Below, one piece after another: positions 1 to 6,484 of a DNA stretch of 8,912 bases. Origin of the DNA: an uncultured Kouleothrix sp. GTDB lineage: Bacteria > Chloroflexota > Chloroflexia > Chloroflexales > Roseiflexaceae. The DNA lies in NCBI GenBank assembly GCA_937858455.1, contig CALLYN010000704.1:1-8912 (forward strand). Reading direction: 5' to 3'. The stretch's first letter is position 1; each line of letters opens with the position of its first letter. The position numbers were made by a program, and so were the translations under genes. The notes beneath the pieces are model-generated. The model had not been told where the DNA came from, did not search any database, and worked only from the letters and a program-made list of their open reading frames with translations.

Positions 1-2
1 TG

Positions 3-248
3 CGCGCCGGGGCGCCGGACTCGCTGGACCGGATGGTGGCGATCAGCTACGCGAACCTGGCGGTGGATCAGCTGCTGCAGGGGCACAGCGGGCGGATGGT
101 GGCGCTGCAGAACGGGCAGTACACGACGGTGCCGGTGGACACGTGCACGCAGGGGTTGAAGCGCGTGGACGTGAACGAGCTGTACGACACCGAGGCCTAC
201 CGCCCCAAGGTGCGCCACGTGCTTGGCAAGCCCATGTTCCTGTATTAG
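3..248 (+). CDS. 6-phosphofructokinase, C-terminal fragment (5' end outside window)
   Basis: This is the last 81 codons of a phosphofructokinase, which phosphorylates fructose 6-phosphate to fructose 1,6-bisphosphate in the cytosol. The frame is open from the first full codon at position 3 and ends at TAG 246-248. The visible start, [11 protein letters not shown], matches the substrate-binding segment (Q-R-x-G-x-P-x-x-x-D-R) near the end of PFK family proteins. The tail [15 protein letters not shown] is, from recall, typical of the single-domain bacterial PFKs sometimes called mixed-substrate or group III. Phosphoryl donor preference (ATP or pyrophosphate) cannot be judged because the nucleotide loop lies outside the window. 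The gene points towards the aldolase 171 bp downstream, but strong hairpins separate them, so cotranscription is uncertain. It is clearly a different type from the tandem PFK at 1645-3882. Confidence 0.82.
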   Translation, partial: RAGAPDSLDRMVAISYANLAVDQLLQGHSGRMVALQNGQYTTVPVDTCTQGLKRVDVNELYDTEAYRPKVRHVLGKPMFLY

Positions 249-262
249 ACTTTATCGGAAAT

Positions 263-300
263 AGGGGAGCCGGAGGGGCTTTGCGCCTCCGAACTTCCCT
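263..300. repeat. Hairpin after the PFK fragment (B-type, TTT loop)
   Basis: An inner stem CGGAGGGGC (271-279) pairs with GCGCCTCCG (283-291) around a TTT loop, with one mismatch. An outer stem AGGGGAG (263-269) pairs with CTTCCCT (294-300), with one G-U pair. It lies 14 bp after the PFK stop and may end that transcript, but no T run follows, so it is not a classical intrinsic terminator. The core and the GAACTTCCC tail resemble the hairpin at 1571-1602. Confidence 0.6.
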
Positions 301-303
301 GGC

Positions 304-340
304 GGGGCATCTATGGTAGCTTTGCTATCATAGACGCCCC
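304..340. repeat. Hairpin A1, 17-bp stem, TTT loop
   Basis: The left arm (304-320, starting GGGGCATCTATGG) pairs with the right arm (324-340, ending CATAGACGCCCC) around TTT at 321-323. There are two non-Watson-Crick positions, one of them G-U on the RNA. It sits in the 171-bp gap between the PFK fragment and the aldolase gene and is the first member of an A plus B hairpin pair with 357-373. Confidence 0.65.
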
Positions 341-356
341 ACTAAGAGGAAATTTC

Positions 357-373
357 GGGGGCCTGCGGCCCCC
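357..373. repeat. Hairpin B1, GGGGGCC/GGCCCCC
   Basis: A perfect 7-bp stem (357-363 with 367-373) closes a TGC loop and is followed by the C-rich tail AAACTCCCACC. It is preceded by AATTTC, much as AATTC precedes the matching element at 1571. It lies about 45 bp before the aldolase start, so it would be in that gene's leader if transcription starts upstream. Confidence 0.65.
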
Positions 374-419
374 AAACTCCCACCATTGTTATTTCCAAAG
401 CAGGCAAAAGGAGAAACAT

Positions 420-1490
420 ATGATCGATCGTATCGTCGACTTGCTGGGCTCGGAGGCGACATCGCTGCTCGAACACCAGTCGAAGACAATTGCCAAAGAC
501 CAGCTGCACGCCCCGAGCGCTGATTTTGTCGACCAGGTTTGGGCCCAGTCGGATCGCCCGATCCCGGTGCTGCGCAACCTGCAGGCGCTGTTTGGCACCG
601 GGCGGCTCGCGAACACCGGCTACATGTCGATCCTGCCGGTCGACCAGGGCATCGAGCACTCGGCTGGCGCGTCGTTCGCGCCCAACCCGCTGTACTTCGA
701 CCCCGAAAATATCGTGAAGCTCGCGCTCGAGGGTGGCTGCAACGCCGTGGCCTCGACATATGGTGTGCTTGGGGCTGTCGCGCGCAAATACGCCCACAAG
801 ATCCCGTTCCTGGTCAAGATCAACCACAACGAGTTCCTGACCTACCCGAACAAGTTCGACCAGATCATGTTCGGCACGCTGAAGCAGGCGCGCGACATGG
901 GTGCGGCTGCGGTTGGCGCGACGATCTACTTCGGCTCGGCCGAGTCGGGCCGCCAGATCGTCGAGGTGGCGCAGGCGTTCACCATGGCTCACGAGCTGGG
1001 CATGGCCACCGTGCTGTGGTGCTACCTGCGTAATAGCGCGTTCAAAATCGGCGGCGTCGACTACCACGTCTCGGCCGACCTGACTGGCCAGGCCAACCAC
1101 CTGGGCGTGACGATCGAGGCCGATGTGATCAAGCAGAAGCTGCCCGAGAACAACGGCGGCTACAATGCGCTGAACAGCAAAGAGAACCCCTACGGCAAGA
1201 CGAACAAGAAAGTCTATACCGACCTGACCAGCGAGCACCCGATCGACCTGGTGCGCTACCAGGTGGCCAACTGCTACATGGGCCGCGTCAGCCTGATCAA
1301 TTCAGGTGGCGCATCGAGCGGTGCGGGCGACCTGGCCGAGGCGGTGCGCACGGCGGTGATCAATAAGCGCGGCGGCGGCGCGGGCCTGATCTCGGGCCGC
1401 AAAGCCTTCCAGCGGCCGATGGCCGAGGGCGCGGCGCTGCTGCACGCTATCCAGGATGTGTACCTGGCCAAGGAGATCACGCTGGCGTAG
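420..1490 (+). CDS. fbaB: Fructose-bisphosphate aldolase class I (FbaB/DhnA type)
   Basis: This cytosolic enzyme cleaves fructose 1,6-bisphosphate into dihydroxyacetone phosphate and glyceraldehyde 3-phosphate, and runs in reverse in gluconeogenesis. The 356-residue product has the usual length of the bacterial/archaeal-type class I family, which uses a Schiff-base lysine and no metal. Visible signatures are [10 protein letters not shown] (72-81) at the first barrel strand, [15 protein letters not shown] (233-247) with K238 as the likely Schiff-base lysine by comparison with E. coli FbaB, and the phosphate-binding loops [11 protein letters not shown] (294-304) and [10 protein letters not shown] (324-333). 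The start is set by AAGGAGA at 408-414, five bases before the ATG. The gene follows a PFK fragment on the same strand and faces the tandem PFK, so the locus handles two consecutive glycolytic steps. No residue expected for catalysis appears to be missing. The family call is firm; the choice between K238 and K240 is less so. Confidence 0.95.
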   Translation: MIDRIVDLLGSEATSLLEHQSKTIAKDQLHAPSADFVDQVWAQSDRPIPVLRNLQALFGTGRLANTGYMSILPVDQGIEHSAGASFAPNPLYFDPENIVKLALEGGCNAVASTYGVLGAVARKYAHKIPFLVKINHNEFLTYPNKFDQIMFGTLKQARDMGAAAVGATIYFGSAESGRQIVEVAQAFTMAHELGMATVLWCYLRNSAFKIGGVDYHVSADLTGQANHLGVTIEADVIKQKLPENNGGYNALNSKENPYGKTNKKVYTDLTSEHPIDLVRYQVANCYMGRVSLINSGGASSGAGDLAEAVRTAVINKRGGGAGLISGRKAFQRPMAEGAALLHAIQDVYLAKEITLA

Positions 1491-1521
1491 GGCCGGCCTG
1501 CATACAGCTTCATGAGTTTCT

Positions 1522-1570
1522 TTTTTTGGAGTGCCCTGACCGGCAAAGCCGGTCAGGGCACTCCAAAAAA
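1522..1570. repeat. Hairpin A2, perfect 23-bp inverted repeat
   Basis: The left arm 1522-1544 (TTTTTTGGAGTGCC... then CGGC) and right arm 1548-1570 (GCCGG... then CTCCAAAAAA) are exactly complementary around an AAA loop. It lies between the convergent aldolase and tandem PFK genes, so it could act as a two-way transcription barrier. However, on either strand the T run comes before the GC stem and the A run after it, the opposite of an intrinsic terminator. It abuts hairpin B2. Confidence 0.8.
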
Positions 1571-1602
1571 TTCGGGGGCGGCATTGCCGCCCCCGAACCC
1601 CC
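1571..1602. repeat. Hairpin B2, 12-bp perfect stem with C5 tail
   Basis: TTCGGGGGCGGC (1571-1582) pairs exactly with GCCGCCCCCGAA (1586-1597) around ATT, and CCCCC follows at 1598-1602. It directly abuts A2 with no spacer. The stem core is nearly the same as at 4115-4139. The short rest of this gap, 1603-1644, shows nothing else. Confidence 0.8.
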
Positions 1603-1644
1603 AGCATAAAGCAAAGGATCAGCCGGGTTTGGTATACACGTGGG

Positions 1645-3882
1645 TTACTCGGCCATCTCCGGCCCCGGCTGCGCCAGCAGCTGCGCGATCGGCCGCAGAT
1701 CGAGCCACCACTGCGTTTTCGGGCGCTGGTGCGCCTCGTCGACCATACGCGGGAAGTCGGCCATGCTGAAGAGCCGCACCTGGCCCTCGGTGAGCCCGAT
1801 GAACACGCTCTCGGGGGCAGGCTTGCGCGCCTCGTCGAGGAGAAACTCGACGCAGCGCGCCGCCAGCCGCGTGGCCTGGATCCGGTCGAACGGCGATGGG
1901 TCGCCGCCCTGCTGCAGATGCCCGAGGATTGCCTGCCGCACCTCGAACAGGTCGCGGCCTTCTTCTTCAAACAGCGCCGCCATGAAGCCGGTGGTGTAGA
2001 TCTGGCTGGCGTGCTCGTTGCGAATCATCAGGCCCAGCCGCTTGCCGCCGCGAAAGCCGTCGATCAGATGCTGCAGGTCGGCCTCGAGGTCGCGCAGCGT
2101 CACGCCCTCTTCGTTCAGGTACACGCGCTCGGCGCCGGTAGCCATGCCGCTCATCAGCGCCAGGTAGCCGCAGTCGCGGCCCATCACCTCTACCACAAAG
2201 CAGCGCCGCGCCGCCACCGCCGACTGCTTGATCTTGTCGACTACCTCGATGATATTGTTCAGCGCGGTGTCGGCGCCGATGCTCAGCTCGGTGCCGGGCA
2301 GGTTGTTGTTGATCGTCGCCGGCAGGCAGATCATCGGGATGTTGAACGCCGGAAAGTTTTCGCGCTCGGCATACAGGTGGTAGATCGTCTGGTAGCCGCT
2401 CAGGCCGCCGAGCATCAGCAGGCCGTCGATCTGGTGCTGCTCGATCGCGCGGGCGATCGCGTAGAAATCGCGGCCCGAGGGCTGCTTGCGGCTAGTGCCT
2501 AGCTCGGCGCCGCCCATAGAAGCCCAGCCGCTGACGCTCATCCAGTCCATCTCGTCGATGTCGCCGTCGATCAGGCCCTGGAAGCCATTGCGAATGCCCA
2601 GCATGGCGTGGCCTTTGTCGATACCCAGCCGCACTGCCGCGCGCACTGCCGTGTTCATACCGGCGGCCGGGCCACCCGAGATCAGCACGCCCAGCCGCAG
2701 CGGCTTGTGCTTCGGGTCGGGCTGGTGCGGGCGCGTCTGCACCAGCGTGCGGAAGGTGCGGTACGAATCGCGGAAGCTGCCGCCGCGCAGCTCCATGGCG
2801 CGCTCGTACTCGTGCGCGCCGATCGCCTCGGCCACGCTGCGCGTCTGCTCGACGCAGCGCATCAGCGAGGCGCGGGTGATGCGGTTGTTGCGCATGCCGA
2901 TCAGCATGGCCTCGCTGTCGGGCGTGGCTGCGGCAATCTCGTCGACGGCGGCGTGGCCCAGCAGCGTGCTCATGGTGCGGTCGAAGGCGCTGGGTGCGCC
3001 GCCGCGCTGCACGTGCCCCAGGATCGTCACACGCGTGTCTTCGCCGAGCCGCTCTTCGAGCACCTGTTTGACATAATCGCTAGAGATTGGCTTGCCGGTG
3101 CGATCCTGCGCGCCCTCGGCCACGATCACAATGCTGTCGCGCCGGCCATTTTCGCGCCCGGCGCGCAGCACATCGCACATTGTGGCCTCCCAGTTATCGA
3201 CATTCGGCGGGTTCTCGGGGATGAGCACCCAGTCGGCGCCGGTGGCGAGCGCGCCCATCAGCGCCAGGTAGCCGCAGTGGCGGCCCATGACCTCGACGAC
3301 AAAGGTGCGCTGGTGGCTCGCCGCGGTGCTGCTGATCGCGTCGACGGCCTCGGTAATGCGGTGCAGCGCGGTATCGGCACCGATGGTCATGTCGGTGCCG
3401 GCCATATCGTTGTCGATCGAGCCGACGAGGCCGACGATCGCCAGGTGCGCGCGGCGGTCGGCCAGCTCCTGGCTGATCGCGCCGCTGGCCACCAGCTCGG
3501 CCAACAGGCCGGGCCACTCCTGGCGAAACAGGTTCGCGCCGGTGAGGCTGCCGTCGCCGCCGATCACCACCAGGCTGTCGATCTCGTGCTCGAGCAGGTT
3601 GCGCGCGGCCTGCAGCCGGCCTTCGCGGCTGCGGAAGGCCGGGCAGCGCGCGGTGCCGATCACCGTGCCGCCACGGTGCAGAATGCCACCGACCGAATCC
3701 CAACTAAGCTTGTGGATGCGGTCGCCGCCATCGACCATGCCCTGGTAGCCCTCGTAGATTGCGTAGACCTGCATGCCGCGTGCTAGTGCGGTACGCGCGG
3801 TGGCGCGCACTGCGGCATTCATGCCCGCCGCGTCGCCGCCGCTGGTGAGAATGCCGATGCGTTTTGTATGTTCAGCTGGCAT
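1645..3882 (-). CDS. pfkA: Tandem-domain 6-phosphofructokinase, eukaryote-like
   Basis: The 745-residue product contains two PFK domains joined near residues 385-395 and probably acts as an ATP-dependent glycolytic 6-phosphofructokinase. The N-terminal half carries a full active site: GGDAAGMN (15-22), GGDGS (108-112), SIDND (155-159, matching E. coli D127 and D129), MGRHCG (199-204), E256, R284 and GHVQRGG (289-295). The glycine after GGD points to ATP rather than pyrophosphate. The C-terminal half (about 396-745) keeps the fold motifs GGPAAGMN and MGRDCG, but GGDGS is GGLSG (492-496), TIDND is TINNN (523-527) and GHVQRGG is GHLQQGG. It is therefore probably non-catalytic and regulatory, as in animal and fungal PFK. 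I chose the ATG at 3882 because AAGGTAGGG lies six bases upstream and GILTSGG follows; the longer frame from 3981 adds 33 residues unlike any PFK. It is convergent with the aldolase and divergent from uvrB. Confidence 0.93.
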   Translation of the reverse strand: MPAEHTKRIGILTSGGDAAGMNAAVRATARTALARGMQVYAIYEGYQGMVDGGDRIHKLSWDSVGGILHRGGTVIGTARCPAFRSREGRLQAARNLLEHEIDSLVVIGGDGSLTGANLFRQEWPGLLAELVASGAISQELADRRAHLAIVGLVGSIDNDMAGTDMTIGADTALHRITEAVDAISSTAASHQRTFVVEVMGRHCGYLALMGALATGADWVLIPENPPNVDNWEATMCDVLRAGRENGRRDSIVIVAEGAQDRTGKPISSDYVKQVLEERLGEDTRVTILGHVQRGGAPSAFDRTMSTLLGHAAVDEIAAATPDSEAMLIGMRNNRITRASLMRCVEQTRSVAEAIGAHEYERAMELRGGSFRDSYRTFRTLVQTRPHQPDPKHKPLRLGVLISGGPAAGMNTAVRAAVRLGIDKGHAMLGIRNGFQGLIDGDIDEMDWMSVSGWASMGGAELGTSRKQPSGRDFYAIARAIEQHQIDGLLMLGGLSGYQTIYHLYAERENFPAFNIPMICLPATINNNLPGTELSIGADTALNNIIEVVDKIKQSAVAARRCFVVEVMGRDCGYLALMSGMATGAERVYLNEEGVTLRDLEADLQHLIDGFRGGKRLGLMIRNEHASQIYTTGFMAALFEEEGRDLFEVRQAILGHLQQGGDPSPFDRIQATRLAARCVEFLLDEARKPAPESVFIGLTEGQVRLFSMADFPRMVDEAHQRPKTQWWLDLRPIAQLLAQPGPEMAE

Positions 3883-3925
3883 ATGTGCCCTACCTTCGCG
3901 TTGCGTTGCCAAGGGTCCGCCCTGA

Positions 3926-3931
3926 ATCATA
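3926..3931 (-). promoter_or_regulatory. Possible -10 element of the tandem PFK gene
   Basis: Read on the minus strand this is TATGAT, one base from the sigma70 consensus, 43 bases before the PFK start codon. No convincing -35 hexamer lies 16-18 bases further upstream, so the call is weak. Confidence 0.22.
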
Positions 3932-4027
3932 GCCGAGCACCTGGCCGGGGTGGAAAAGACTTCTTTACTACAGAGAAACAAATCACACTTTTATGGCTCT
4001 GCCGGTTGGCGAGCATCCAACGAGAGG

Positions 4028-4052
4028 TTTGGAGAGCCGCACACCCTCCAAA
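4028..4052. repeat. Small hairpin TTTGGAG/CTCCAAA
   Basis: TTTGGAG (4028-4034) pairs with CTCCAAA (4046-4052) around an 11-base loop. The same seven-base arms form the outer part of the perfect inverted repeat at 1522-1570, which suggests this is a third, eroded member of the same element. It opens the hairpin cluster between the divergent PFK and uvrB genes. Confidence 0.5.
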
Positions 4053-4062
4053 GGTATGCGTT

Positions 4063-4104
4063 TTTCGGGCTGTGGCACAGCCGCCGCCCTGCCACAGCCC
4101 GAAA
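4063..4104. repeat. Hairpin A3, perfect 15-bp stem
   Basis: TTTCGGGCTGTGGCA (4063-4077) pairs exactly with TGCCACAGCCCGAAA (4090-4104) around a 12-base loop. It again has T bases on the left and A bases on the right. It is the long-stem partner of B3, ten bases downstream. Confidence 0.75.
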
Positions 4105-4114
4105 CAGCATCTCG

Positions 4115-4144
4115 CTGGGGGCGGCAAAGCCGCCCCCAGGCCCC
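4115..4144. repeat. Hairpin B3, 11-bp perfect stem with C4 tail
   Basis: CTGGGGGCGGC (4115-4125) pairs exactly with GCCGCCCCCAG (4129-4139) around AAA, followed by GCCCCACC. The eight-base core GGGGCGGC is shared with B2. It lies in the 396-bp gap between the divergent PFK and uvrB genes. Apart from the hairpins and promoter elements listed here, I see no gene in that gap. Confidence 0.75.
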
Positions 4145-4241
4145 ACCCGCGAAAGCTGGCGGCAACAAGGCGAAGCCTTACCTAACACAAATGTTCAGCT
4201 CTTCAACCCAAAGTCCGATGCCAGAACAGCCGCCCACAGTG

Positions 4242-4247
4242 TATAAT
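4242..4247 (+). promoter_or_regulatory. -10 element (TATAAT) of uvrB
   Basis: A perfect TATAAT lies 31 bases before the uvrB ATG, placing transcription start near 4254 with a leader of about 25 bases. The region 17 bases upstream (TGCCAG) is a poor -35, so an activator or an upstream TG may contribute. No LexA/SOS-box palindrome that I recognise overlaps it. Confidence 0.5.
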
Positions 4248-4278
4248 ACAATCCTCGCAAAATGTAGTCAGGTGGTGT

Positions 4279-6288
4279 ATGTCGTTTCGTGTGAACGCGC
4301 CATATCGCCCTACCGGCGACCAGCCGCGCGCGATCGCCGAGCTTGTGGCGGGCATCAAAAAAGGTTACCGGCATCAGACGTTGCTGGGCGCTACCGGCAC
4401 CGGCAAAACCTTTGTCATGGCCCAGGTATTCGAGCAGCTTGAGCGGCCGGCGCTGGTGATGGCGCATAACAAAACGCTGGTGTCGCAGCTCTACTCCGAG
4501 TTCCGCGATCTGCTGCCCGAGTCGGCGGTTGAGCTGTTTATTTCGTACTACGATGTCTATACGCCCGAGGCGTATGTTCCCAGCAAAGATCTGTATATCG
4601 AGAAAGAAGCCCAGATCAACGAGGAGATCGACCGGCTGCGCCACGCCGCCACGCAGGCCCTGCTGACGCGCAGCGACGTGCTGATTGTGGCGTCGGTCTC
4701 GGCGATCTACGGCCTCGGCTCGCCCACCGACTACGGCCAGGTGGCGATTCCGATCCGCGTCGGCGAGGTGCGCAACCGCGATAAGCTGCTGCGCCAGCTG
4801 ATCGACCTGCAGTTCGAGCGCAACGACATCGACTTCCACCGTGGCACGTTTCGCGTGCGCGGCGACACGCTCGATATTTTCCCGGCCAATGCCGAGGTTG
4901 CCGAGCGCGTCGAGTTCTGGGGCGACGAGATCGAGCGGATCACCGAGTTCGACCCGCTCACCGGCGAGGTGATCCTGACGCGCACTGCCGTCGATGTCTA
5001 CCCGGCCAAGCATTTTATCACCACCGGCGAGAAGCTGCAGCTGGCGGTGGCCGACATCTCGCAGGAGCTGACCGAGCGCGTGGCCACGCTCGAGGCCGGC
5101 GGCAAGCAGCTCGAGGCTCAGCGGCTGAAGCAGCGCACGCTCTACGACCTCGAGATGCTTGGCGAGGTGGGCTACTGCTCGGGCATCGAAAACTACTCGC
5201 GGCACATGGACCGCCGCCTGCCGGGGCAGACGCCGTGGACGCTGCTTGACTACTTCCCCGACGACTTTGTGCTGTTCGTCGACGAGTCGCACATCAGCCT
5301 GCCGCAGATCCGCGGCATGTACAACGGCGACCGATCGCGCAAAGAGACGCTGGTCGACTATGGCTTCCGGCTGCCGTCGGCGCTGGACAACCGGCCGCTC
5401 AAGTTCGACGAGTTCGAGCAGCACGTCCACCAGGCAATCTACGTCTCGGCCACGCCCGGCCCGTACGAGATGGAGCACTCCGAGCAGGTGGTCGAGCAGA
5501 TCATCCGCCCGACCGGCCTGGTCGACCCGGTCATCGAAGTGCGGCCGACCAAAGGCCAGATCGACAACCTGATCGGCGAGATCAAGCGCCGCGTCGACAA
5601 GAGCCAGCGCGTGCTGGTGACGACGCTGACCAAGCGCATGGCCGAAGACCTGACCGACTACCTCAAAGAGATGGGCGTGCGCACGCAGTACCTCCACGCC
5701 GACATCGAGACGCTCGAGCGCGTCGAGATCCTGCGCGACCTGCGGCTTGGCGTGTACGACGTGGTGGTCGGCATTAACCTGCTGCGCGAAGGGCTCGACC
5801 TGCCCGAGGTGTCGCTGGTGGCGATCCTCGACGCCGACAAAGAGGGCTATCTGCGCTCGGGCTCGTCGCTGATCCAGATCATCGGCCGGGCGGCGCGCCA
5901 TGTCGAGGGCCGCGTGATCATGTACGCCGACACGACCACCAACTCGATGCGTATTGCGATCGACGAGACCGATCGCCGCCGCGCCATTCAGGAGGCCTAC
6001 AACCGCGAGCACCACATCACGCCGGTGGGCATCAGCAAGGCCGTGAAAGACCTGACCGAGCGCGTGCGCAAGGTCGCCGAGGAGCGCGAGGCATACCAGG
6101 CCGGGCGCGGCGGCGCGGCGGGCGAGCTGCCCATCCCGAAGGATGAGCTGGTCAAGCTGATCAAAGAGCTCGAGAAGCAGATGAAGCAGGCCGCCAAAGA
6201 TCTCGAGTTCGAGAAAGCCGCGGCACTGCGCGACCAGGTGATCGAGCTGCGGCGCACGCTGGCGCTGGAAGAGGAAACTGCGCCGTAG
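4279..6288 (+). CDS. uvrB: UvrABC excinuclease subunit B (UvrB)
   Basis: UvrB is the damage-verifying helicase-like subunit of bacterial nucleotide excision repair. It receives damaged DNA from UvrA, clamps it with a beta-hairpin, and recruits UvrC for the two incisions. The 669-residue product has the normal family length. In order: Walker A GATGTGKT (37-44), the Tyr-rich hairpin region from [17 protein letters not shown] (90-106), the Walker B/motif II DESH (335-338), SATP (390-393), the C-terminal helicase motifs including QIIGRAARH (533-541), and a C-terminal UVR domain (about 624-660) that contacts UvrC. The start fits the family's usual MSF...PTGDQPxAI opening. AGGTGG at 4270-4275 is only three bases from the ATG, closer than usual. 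It is divergent from the PFK gene, and uvrA or uvrC is not adjacent. There is no sign of truncation or frameshift. Confidence 0.98.
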   Translation: MSFRVNAPYRPTGDQPRAIAELVAGIKKGYRHQTLLGATGTGKTFVMAQVFEQLERPALVMAHNKTLVSQLYSEFRDLLPESAVELFISYYDVYTPEAYVPSKDLYIEKEAQINEEIDRLRHAATQALLTRSDVLIVASVSAIYGLGSPTDYGQVAIPIRVGEVRNRDKLLRQLIDLQFERNDIDFHRGTFRVRGDTLDIFPANAEVAERVEFWGDEIERITEFDPLTGEVILTRTAVDVYPAKHFITTGEKLQLAVADISQELTERVATLEAGGKQLEAQRLKQRTLYDLEMLGEVGYCSGIENYSRHMDRRLPGQTPWTLLDYFPDDFVLFVDESHISLPQIRGMYNGDRSRKETLVDYGFRLPSALDNRPLKFDEFEQHVHQAIYVSATPGPYEMEHSEQVVEQIIRPTGLVDPVIEVRPTKGQIDNLIGEIKRRVDKSQRVLVTTLTKRMAEDLTDYLKEMGVRTQYLHADIETLERVEILRDLRLGVYDVVVGINLLREGLDLPEVSLVAILDADKEGYLRSGSSLIQIIGRAARHVEGRVIMYADTTTNSMRIAIDETDRRRAIQEAYNREHHITPVGISKAVKDLTERVRKVAEEREAYQAGRGGAAGELPIPKDELVKLIKELEKQMKQAAKDLEFEKAAALRDQVIELRRTLALEEETAP

Positions 6289-6327
6289 GCAGGCCAAAAC
6301 CTGACGAAACTTTCACGAATTTTGCCA

Positions 6328-6356
6328 TTGCAAACCGCACGCCAAAGCGCGATAAT
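6328..6356 (+). promoter_or_regulatory. Sigma70-like promoter for the NERD gene
   Basis: TTGCAA (6328-6333) and GATAAT (6351-6356) are separated by 17 bases, a well-spaced sigma70-type promoter (4/6 and 5/6 matches). Transcription would start near 6363, giving a leader of about 120 bases before the GTG at 6485. It lies 40 bases after the uvrB stop, so the NERD gene is probably transcribed on its own. Confidence 0.5.
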
Positions 6357-6371
6357 AGGACGATACACGGC

Positions 6372-6394
6372 GGCCCTGGCGGCGCGCCGGGGCC
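6372..6394 (+). other. Leader hairpin of the NERD transcript
   Basis: GGCCCTGGCG (6372-6381) pairs with CGCCGGGGCC (6385-6394), with one U-G pair, around a GCG loop. It falls about ten bases after the predicted transcription start. It has no T run after it, so it is not a plain terminator. It may simply stabilise the 5' end. Confidence 0.35.
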
Positions 6395-6484
6395 AGCCCG
6401 CTCACGCGACAGAGAGTGTATGCGCATCCAACGAGTTCTGAACGGCTCATCCAAGGTTGTTGAGCTGCGGAAGGGGGAACCGCA

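Noticed and set aside
342..1238. A 298-codon minus-strand frame over the aldolase gene
   Set aside because: It is the antisense shadow of a clearly functional aldolase, with no family motifs and no ribosome-binding site.
2608..3786. A 392-codon plus-strand frame over the tandem PFK gene
   Set aside because: It is rich in Ala, His, Arg and Asp as expected for an antisense frame of GC-rich DNA. The PFK reading is certain.
3883..3981. A 33-codon N-terminal extension of the tandem PFK
   Set aside because: A good ribosome-binding site lies directly before the ATG at 3882, and the extra residues do not resemble PFK starts.
4195..6297. A 700-codon open frame on the minus strand across uvrB
   Set aside because: It is the antisense of uvrB, kept open by GC-rich codon choice. 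It has no recognisable motifs, and the plus-strand UvrB is complete and well conserved.
6289..6327. A possible uvrB terminator (CAGG...CCTG)
   Set aside because: The stem is only four base pairs with no T run after it.
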